Source of the DNA: Escallonia rubra
Taxonomy: Eukaryota; Streptophyta; Magnoliopsida; Escalloniales; Escalloniaceae
Assembly (NCBI GenBank): GCA_033065855.1
Contig: JAVXUO010000843.1
Coordinates: 62,001-126,000 of the forward strand
Direction of reading: 5' to 3'
Length of the DNA: 64,000 nt
The notes under the pieces are model-generated. The model saw only the letters and a list, made by a program, of their open reading frames with translations, searched no databases and was not told the origin of the DNA. This document shows, one piece after another, positions 56,746-64,000 of the stretch (position 1 is the stretch's first letter; each line of letters starts with the position of its first letter). The translations under genes and the position numbers were made by a program.

Positions 56746-57976
56746 TTCGATTGACTGTGATATTGTCCATTAAAATTATTTCTTACACTGTTCCTTTTGC
56801 CAATATGCCTCGCCTACAATTTATCCTATCACTTCATTTTTAGAGAGTTTTGCCTCAAGTCTTAAGGTCTTTTGTTCAACAAAGAAAAATGATAGGTAAT
56901 GGCTACTACAGTTCTCATGTTTCTTGCAGCTCCAGTATAAGAGTTTCAATCTTCATGAGAGACTACAACAACAGTTTCTATCATATTTTCTTAGGAAAAA
57001 AATGACTGGACTATTTTCTTATGATGCATCAATTGATTTTATTTACATTAGTTGTCACTGATTGTATTGTTCATTATCAGTTTTGGAATTTCATGACTAA
57101 ATATAAATTAAAAGTTTTAGTGGTTTAAAAATATTCCGTGTGCAACGCACGGGTTCAAAACTAGTAGTGTCTTTAAAAATAGAGTGCATGGCACATAATT
57201 CAAGCATCTACATCTTTCCCTAGTTGATGAAGAAAAAGGACCGTGGAATAGACATTTTCAAGACACGTATTGGGTACATATACAAGGGTACATGGGTTTG
57301 TCAACTAGAGAGGGAAGTTCTTGATGGAAAGGGTGAATGAGTTATTCGGTCAGTGTTCTGTTTGCCTGAACCAAGAATCCAAGGCTGACGAGCAATGGAT
57401 GTAATACCCGAAAATTCCGATTTATTTTTATGGGCTAATTTAATTTTTTAACGATGAATTATTACTATTCTTATTTCTCTTAACATCGATATACTCTTTA
57501 GTGACGAATTTGGAGAACACTATAATTATGATCTTTAGTGATAATTTTAAAATCATAAGACATAATTTAACGACAATAGACATTATTGATAGTGATTGAG
57601 GTCTTTAGCGACAATTAACGTTAACAGTATTTTTTTAGAAATCTTTAGTGACATTTTTATAGTTAGCGGCGATACTTTTAACTTAAAATCAGTATTTTAA
57701 TTAGCGACTTGTAGCGACAATAATTTTTACTTAACATCAATGTATTTTCTTAACAACTTTTAGCAGCAAATTTTTTAGCATCACTATACTTTTAGCGACG
57801 AATTGTGTAGCGGAGTTATTTAACAAGACCATCTAAAATTTTCTAACAACTAAACTATAGTAAACAGTATATTTGGACCTGTTTACAATAATTGAAAGTA
57901 GGGGGTAAAACTTAAAATACCTAGGGAAGGCTAGGGGAATTTTGGTAATGTACCAACTTAGGGTTATATATATATA

Positions 57977-58198
57977 GGGAGCTGATCCATTACTAGTATT
58001 AACAACTTAACCTAAGTTGCTAGCGCGATCTGGCCGTCCACGCGCAAGAATGGATGGCCAGATCGCGCGCTACGACTGCCATATTTTTCACCGTCCGCTA
58101 CATAGTGTAGCGGACGATAAATTATTGTCCGCTACATAATGTCGCTGACGGCCAGATCATGCTAGCAACTTGCTAGCGCTAACAATGGATCACGACCC
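57977..58198. mobile_element. 222-bp relative of the long-TIR element
   Basis: It starts GGGAGCTGATCCATT and ends AATGGATCACGACCC. The arms then share AGTTGCTAGC and GATCTGGCCGTC. A near-perfect hairpin on CGCGATCTGGCCGTCCA lies at 58024-58067. Two 23-bp palindromes of the GTCCGCTACAT/ATGTAGCGGAC type lie at 58093-58115 and 58127-58149. Both flanks read ATATATATA, which fits a 9-bp duplication within (TA)n. It has no cargo. Termini, hairpin and palindromes are shared with 1239-3108, so they are one family. Confidence 0.85.
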
Positions 58199-58213
58199 AT
58201 ATATATATATATA

Positions 58214-58217
<4 letters not shown>

Positions 58218-58254
<37 letters not shown>
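58218..58254. repeat. (GA)18 microsatellite
   Basis: Uninterrupted GA dinucleotides lie just right of the 222-bp element. In the interpretation as an LTR fragment this would be the GA-rich leader downstream of the TATA zone. Confidence 0.95.
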
Positions 58255-58259
<5 letters not shown>

Positions 58260-58589
58260 ACAAATATTTAGTAGTTGCTGCTGTTGTGAACCTATTAATA
58301 AAATATTTAAGTAGGGCATGTTGACATGAAAGATAGAGAATTGTGAAATCTAGTTGATTGGTTGAATTCCAAACTGTAAAATAATAGACATGACAAGTAG
58401 AAAAGAGAACATTAACTTTTTCTCAGCTTTTTACTTTCTTTTTGTAGTAAAGTTTAAGAACTTTATCAACAAAATAGGTTTTAAATAGAATACAAACTTG
58501 ATCGACCAACTAAGAAAACGCAAATAGAAAACATTTCAATACTAAAGAAATATAAGAGCATATGATAATAAGCAATAAGAAAATCACGA

Positions 58590-59400
58590 TCCCCGTTCCA
58601 CTCAGAGTATGGCCTGATGGGTCCAATCGAAGTGCAAATTGGCAGAACAATGTATTGCACTTGCAATTCTCTCTGCCTCGAAGATTGACGCTCGAGCAGT
58701 AAGGCGAAGTCTACACTACCTGAAAGGGGAAGCTTGGTAGCGCAAATTAAACAAGCTTGAGGATATCGTTTATGCTGTATTATTTACGCCAACGATTTGA
58801 TTTCACAGTGGCTTTGTAAATTAAGTTGAAGTGATAAGTTCCTGTAGTTGAGGCCCAATCTAATGCCTGGTTCATAAACCATAAAGCAAGCAAAGCAGAG
58901 TCTCTGACAGAGCACTTAAGGATGGTCGTTTAAGTTATCTCTTTTCCTGTAGAATTTGCCATGATGCACTCACCACGATAAGATTTGCTTTAAGAGTCAA
59001 GGACTACAAGAATTTGGAGGTCTAGAAGCCTATGGGAGGACCTATATTTACACCCGTATGATCATGAAAGCCTTCGGCCAAAACAATAAGCTTGTGAGGC
59101 TGGAAAGCAGACTCTTGAAAAAGAATATTCTCATTCCTCATCTTCCAAATGTGCCACTAACAAGAGGGAGTAAGGACGATCACTTGCATAAATGGTCATT
59201 CTTGAAGCCGGGTTTTAGAAGTCAACAACTAGAGATCGAAACCATAACATCCGCAGCATAGAGCAATCAAACAACATATGATGAACTGTTTCCTCATGGC
59301 CATGAGCGAACACGCAATCAGCGAATGGCCTTCATTTTGAGGGTAGAAGCCCTTTTTTTTGGTAGGTAGCCTGTCTAGACATGCTTGCTAGTTGCCACGA
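58590..59400 (-). pseudogene. Degenerate LINE fragment upstream of the NLR
   Basis: On the minus strand, YLPTKKGLLPSK leads to FADCVFAHGHEETVHHMLFD and CSMLRMLWFRS (about 59270-59400). This is the cysteine/histidine region that follows plant LINE reverse transcriptases. Further left, text such as IFEAERIASAIHCSANLHF (about 58620-58690) may be the RNase H-like tail. Frames are broken throughout. Confidence 0.6.
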
Positions 59401-59988
59401 AATGGTGACTTTTTTTAACAGCAAATGATTCAATTAACTGACCCACGAAAAGCCCTGGGTGGGGTTGGGCTGGTTTTGTGAATATAAAATACTTGACGGG
59501 GAACAACTTGGGCCTAGGTTCAACGTTGGAGCTACTTAATATATATACGTCGTTGCTGGCAAGCGCTAGTTGGTGCCTGTCGCAGGTTTGAACGCTCTGT
59601 TTGAGTACGAATAGAAGGAACCTTGGGCCTTCATCAGTTCATGCAACTCAAAGACTTGAGAAATCAGTCTTTCCTTTTATTAGTTTTGTATTGCATTTCT
59701 GTAGAATACACGAGACAGGCTGGTTCACATGATCAATAAATGCCTTTACCAGTTGAGCCTTGATCGACTTGGCATTCAATTTATGAACCTTATACGTAGT
59801 AACAAGCACTTTCGCAAACCATTCTCGTCTGTAATTCCACGAGAAATTAGCCAGTAGGCACAAAATCTGGAGCACGCTTGCTGATTTTTACTGGCGGAAG
59901 AGTGTTCATTGTGGTGCAAGTCATATTAATTTGCTTACAACCAAATTAAAGGGTGAAGAGTGCTGAGAGGAGAAGGTAGAAGGCGGGC
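59401..59988. other. Upstream region of the NLR gene
   Basis: This must contain the promoter and 5' leader of the NLR. A TATATATA run at about 59540-59548 is the only TATA-like candidate and lies rather far from the ATG. No other gene is recognised. Confidence 0.35.
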
Positions 59989-62925
59989 ATGGCTTTGGTT
60001 GGAGTGGACCTCATGATCGGAAAAGTAGTTTCCATCCTAGAGAATGAATCATCATTGCTTGGTGGTGTTTATGATGAACTCGATGAGCTCAAGCGCGAGC
60101 TGAAGAGCATGCGATCCTGTCTTGAAGATGCTGATCGAAAGAGAGTCCTCACTCAAGGAGAGAAATCGTGGGTAGAAGATGTTAGAGACATGTGCAACCC
60201 TGTTGAAGATATCCTAGAAGAGTTCATCTATCACATGAACAAGCCACAAAAGGGAGGTAAATTCACAAAGCATCTCTACCGGGCAATAAAGTTCCCAGAG
60301 AATCTGCTGGAGATGCATCAAGTGGCTTCCAGATTGCAGGACATCAACAAGAAGCTCAAGTCCATTCCGGAGAGAAGGCAGCGTTACCTCGTCGATCCCG
60401 TTCAAGTTACAATCTCCAATGAAAACCACAGGAGGGTGCAAAACGACAGCGAGGCTTTACTTTTTGCTAAGGGCGACCATCTAGTGGGGATAGAAGACGA
60501 TGAACGTCTACTGGTGAAGTGGTTGACTGACGACTACCCAGGGCGCAGCGTTATTTCGGTTGTAGGAATGGGTGGTTCTGGTAAGAGCACTCTTGCTGCT
60601 AAGGTCTACAAAAACCAAATCATTGAGCAACATTTTGAGTGCTATGCTTGGATAGTTGTCTCCCAAAAGTACGTCATTGAGGACATATTTAGACGCATGA
60701 TTGAGGAGTTTTATGGCTCCAAAAATGAGAAAGTTCCTACAGATTTGAGCTCCATGAGGTACAAGGAGCTGCTCAGGGTGCTTGTTGATTACTTGGCTCC
60801 GAAGAGGTACCTTGTTGTATTGGATGATGTGTGGGATAGAAACCTGTGGACCGATATTAATGTGGCACTCCAAGATGAGGGACGAAGAAGCCGGGTCGTA
60901 CTCACAACTCGAAAAGAAGAAATAGCTTTATCTTCGTTTGGAGTTAAAAGCTGTGTTCACCACATCCAACCATTAAAGCCTAGTGATGCGTGGGATCTCT
61001 TCTGTATGAAAGCATTCTCAAGCAACTCTTGTCCGCAAGAGCTGCAACACATAGCCACCGAACTTGTTAGAAAGTGTGGAGGCCTACCTCTTGCACTTTT
61101 GGCTCTGGGCGGTGTCATGTATTCAAAGAAGAATTCGTCAGAGTGGATCGATTTTAGTAGTGGCTTGAACCAGGAACTCAGAACTAACCCTGGCCTAGAA
61201 GTAGTGAAGGGTATTTTGTTCCTCAGCTTCAGTGATTTGCCATACCAACTTAAACGCTGCTTCTTGTACTGCTGTATGTTTCCAGAAGATTATCAAATGT
61301 ACCGAGGGAAGCTCGTTCGACTATGGATAGCGGAAGGTTTCATTGAGCACGATAAAGCTAAAAAGCCTCAACTGTTGGCAGAAGGGTATTTTGCGGAACT
61401 TGTTCACCGAAGCATGCTTCAAGCTGTAACCAGGAGCCACACAGGAAGGGCAACAACATGCCAGATGCACGACTTGGTGCGGGAGCTTGCTATCTCGATG
61501 TCGGAGGCAGAGAAGTTCAGTGTCGTGTGCAATGGAGAAGGAAGTGACGTAGAGGTCAGTATAGCACCTCGCTTGTCTATTCAAACAACGTCCAGAGAGA
61601 TAAAATCAATCACAGGCCTAGCAAAGGTTCGATCTCTCTTCGTGTTTTCTGCTAATTTGATCCCTCCATCTTCTGCTATTACTTTACCAACTGGGTTGAG
61701 ATTGATCAGAGTCTTGTATCTAGAAGATGTACCGATTGAGAAATTGCCTGACGAATTTGGAGAACTTTTTAATTTGATGTACTTAAACTTGAGAAGAACC
61801 ACGTTGAAGGAGCTTCCAAAATCCATAGGAAGGCTCCGCAATTTGCAAACTCTAGACATTAGAGGCACAAAGATAGACGTGGTACCAGATGGGATTGGAA
61901 AGTTGCAAAAGTTGCAGAATGTACATGCATATCGTGACAATCCTAATGTCGATAATTTCTGTTTTGTTTTTGGCACAACATGTCCGTCAAGTATCTGCAA
62001 GCTACAAGGCTTGAAAGTCTTGGACTGTGTCACAGCCGCACCAAATTTGTTGAAGCAACTGACGAACATGACTCAGCTTATAAGCTTTGGCATAACAAAC
62101 GTGAGAAAAGAAGATGAAAAGGATCTGTGCATCTCCCTCCAAAGTATGTCTCGGCTTTGCAATTTATTTGTGATGGTTACCGATGAGGAGGAGTACCTAG
62201 GAATGGATTCACCCTCTTTTGCTCCTCCTGGCCTTAAAAATCTTGTTTTGGTAGGAAAACTTGAAAAAGTACCACGTTGGTTTTGCTCACTTCAGAACCT
62301 TACAAGTCTGTATTTACATTGCTCCAAGTTGATTGAAGATGTACTTCCTCACATCCAAGCACTGGCCAACTTAGGGGAGCTTGCACTTATCAATGCATAT
62401 GCTGGAAGCAAATTATGGTTCTCGACAGGGTTCAATAAACTAGTACATTTGTACTTTCGCAGTCTATCACAGCTAGACGAGATAATTATAGAGAAGGGTG
62501 TAATGCCAGGTCTCCAGAGAATTTATGTAGGGAACTGCACGGAGTTGTTGATGCTGCCTCGAGGTATTGAGTATCTTACCAGTCTTGAAAAGTTAGATTT
62601 GGTATCACCTGTGTCAACAGAGCTTTTGGATAGTATACGAGATGAAGATAGTGTGGACCGCCCAAGGGTTCGACACATACCTGAGATAAACCATTTCTTT
62701 GAATCAGCCTCTGGGATATCTCATGAAAGCTTGTCCGGGTTGGACCTCAAGAAGGTGAGAAATTCATCAGCTTGCTTGATGTCTGGTTCAAATTCACGCA
62801 ATTCATTCTTAAGAACATCTACTGACTTTGTTTTTTTCTTTGTCTGCTCATTATAGGATCATGTGAACCTCTCCAAGCTGTTCGTGAAGACGTCATTGAC
62901 CTTGGGCGTGTCACGATTGATGTGA
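59989..62925 (+). CDS. CC-NB-ARC-LRR intracellular immune receptor (NLR)
   Basis: Exon 1 is 59989-62754 (922 codons). A predicted second exon at 62857-62925 adds 22 codons, for about 944 residues. The layout is an Rx-type coiled-coil N-terminus with WVEDVRDM (about 1-140); NB-ARC with P-loop VVGMGGSGKST (191-201), kinase-2 YLVVLDDVW (274-282), SRVVLTTR (301-308), CGGLPLA (363-369), CFLYCCMFPED (424-434) and QMHDLVRE (492-499, intact MHD); then leucine-rich repeats to about residue 890 (for example LPKSIGRLRNLQTLDIRGTK). All key nucleotide-binding residues are present, so it looks functional. NLRs act in the cytosol as pathogen-effector sensors or helpers. The clade resembles RPM1/RPP13-like CNLs. 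The ligand cannot be predicted. If the 102-nt intron is retained the protein runs on to a TAG at 62854-62856 (955 residues). Confidence 0.92.
62755..62856 (+). other. Predicted intron near the 3' end of the NLR
   Basis: The donor AAGAAG|GTGAGA and acceptor CATTATAG are good plant consensus matches, separated by 102 nt with a T-rich 3' half. Splicing keeps phase 0 and leads to a short, basic, hydrophobic tail (DHVNLSKLFVKTSLTLGVSR). The in-frame stop of the unspliced frame is the TAG of the acceptor itself. Confidence 0.6.
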
Positions 62926-64000
62926 ACACAATCTAAGGAATATGCACGTCACTGGGTTACTGTCTTTGTGCCTCTATGATACGTTGTGCTTATGCACGTC
63001 ACTGGCCTATGCCTCTATGATGCGTTGTGCTCGGGGCCATTGTTGGCTCATACTTGGATAAGCTCTTTGTGATCACAGTGAGTTGTTTGTCCTTTGGATA
63101 GAAGGTTTGCACAGAAAGATCAAATTGATGTCAACTGTTTAGCGTTGACATTTAAATTTTTTCGGGCTCATTTAAATTTTTTAGCGACGACCTTCATATG
63201 CAACATTTAGCGTTGATTAGCGTGACCAAATTTATAACGGCTATCTTAAACGACAAATTTTAGAAATTATAAGTTATAGTTTAACGATGATTGATATTGA
63301 CCCGGATACTTAGTGACATTTAGCGTAAATGATATTTTTAAATACTTAGCATCGACGTGTGTTTATGGTGACGAATTTATTTTTTTAGCACCAGTATACT
63401 TTTAGCGACAAATTAATTTTTTTTACCATTGATGTACTAAGTAACAACTTTTAGTGACAAATAGTGAAGCGGGGTCATGTGGCCAACCTATTAAAAAATT
63501 TCTAGCACTAAAAACATTTAAAGAAATTATTTTGAACTAAAAAATATTCAAAAATTTAGTAAATTCACATTTTAACTTGTTATGATGTTTTAAGCTATAA
63601 AAGTGTTTTGCTATAATTTATTATGACTTTAGGACATCGTTACATGTTAAGGAGCGTACATGGCTTTGCTACAGCGCACTACTCATGTTCAATGTTTCCT
63701 ATTTCTGTTTTATTGCACTTGAAGTGTTTTGAAATTATTATTGATTTAAGGGATTGAGTTGATACTCATCCCTATGTTTATATTGAAATGTCATTTGATT
63801 GTATATAGAAAATCATTTGAATCGTTTTGTTCTCCGTTTTAAAAGTCGTTATTTTGGTTTAAATGTAAAATCATCCGAATCTTTTTTGTGGTTTAAACAT
63901 TTGATCAACTTTATTGGGCTCTCGAAAGCTCACTCTACTTTGACTTCCTTTCCGCAGGTGATAAGCAGTATTAAGTTGCTGAATAAGGATTAGAGCCAAA
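62926..64000. other. Downstream of the NLR: TTTAGCGAC-rich repeat, no gene
   Basis: A short duplication (TATGCACGTCACTGG at about 62940 and 62992, with CCTCTATGATRCGTTGTGCT after each) follows the gene. From 63130 to 63490 many TTTAGCGACRAATTT-type words match the composition of 57480-57810, and GAAGCGGGGTCATGTGGCCAA resembles TGTAGCGGAGTTATTTAACAA there. This is probably a remnant of the same LTR family. No coding sequence is recognised to the window end. Confidence 0.45.

Larger units (their letters stand above)
54215..57164 (+). mobile_element. Non-autonomous Helitron, 2950 bp
   Basis: The 5' end TCTAATTATATATATATGAA leads into AAGCCGAAGCTGAGAGAAAG and GTGTCCACGTCACCGCC, wording often seen just inside plant Helitron starts. 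The 3' end has a hairpin (CCGTGTG, CAA-type loop, CGCACGG; about 57136-57152) followed by TTCAAAA and the terminal CTAG. The flanks are A on the left and T on the right, the expected A^T insertion site. There are no inverted repeats and no target duplication. No Rep or helicase frame is present, so it depends on another element. The interior is built from repeated blocks and contains no clear captured gene. Confidence 0.8.
57400..58310 (+). mobile_element. Truncated LTR fragment, host of the 222-bp element
   Basis: It starts TGTAATACCCGAAAATTCCG, similar to the start of the solo LTR at 46854, and continues with many TTTAGCGACAA-type words to about 57810. It then has GGTAATGTACCAACTTAGGG and a TA-rich TATA-like zone interrupted by the element at 57977, and then a (GA)n tract as found downstream of TATA boxes in LTRs. 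The 3' end is not defined. A related TTTAGCGAC-rich stretch occurs at 63130-63490. Confidence 0.45.

Overview
The window is nuclear DNA from a flowering plant. This is shown by an intronless AMT1-type ammonium transporter, a CC-NB-ARC-LRR resistance gene, two plastid-type genes with plant splice sites, and a dense mix of typical plant transposable elements: L1-type and RTE-type LINEs, TRIMs, Ty3-type LTR remnants, hAT-like elements, a Helitron and a Pack-MULE-like element. No bacterial or viral genome organisation is seen. The species cannot be named from the sequence. A dicot is my guess, but the AMT1 gene is strikingly GC-rich against an AT-rich background.

Four genes look real. (1) A plus-strand gene with exons at 12268-12621 and 21536-22051 encodes an unrecognised 289-residue protein with an acidic middle and hydrophobic segments. 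Its roughly 8.9 kb intron is full of mobile-element debris. (2) AMT1 lies on the minus strand at 23270-24802, converging on gene 1. (3) A nine-exon minus-strand gene at 40207-44449 was assembled here by reading splice sites. It encodes a 315-residue, apparently plastid-targeted membrane protein and includes one GC-AG intron. (4) An NLR gene lies on the plus strand at 59989-62925, with a predicted short second exon.

The rest is mainly mobile DNA. At 1239-3108 a long-TIR element carries a fragment of an NB-ARC gene, and its arms hold nine regularly spaced 23-bp palindromes. A 222-bp relative with two more copies of the palindrome sits at 57977-58198, 1.8 kb upstream of the intact NLR. Both are inserted in (TA)n. 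Intron 1 of gene 1 contains a Ty3-type LTR with primer site and gag remnants, two RTE-type LINE fragments in opposite orientations, and a three-LTR TRIM nested in one of them. A nearly intact L1-type LINE occupies 33737-39760 (minus). A nested cluster at 44622-50633 contains a small hAT element and two solo LTRs, one with a perfect and one with a near-perfect target duplication. A degenerate LINE split by a MITE lies at 50860-52980, a non-autonomous Helitron at 54215-57164, and further LINE and LTR remnants surround the NLR.

The genes do not form a pathway. The clearest functional theme is the coexistence of an intact NLR with a mobile element that has captured part of a different NLR. Coordinates of spliced genes are inferred from splice consensus and reading-frame continuity, without transcript evidence.
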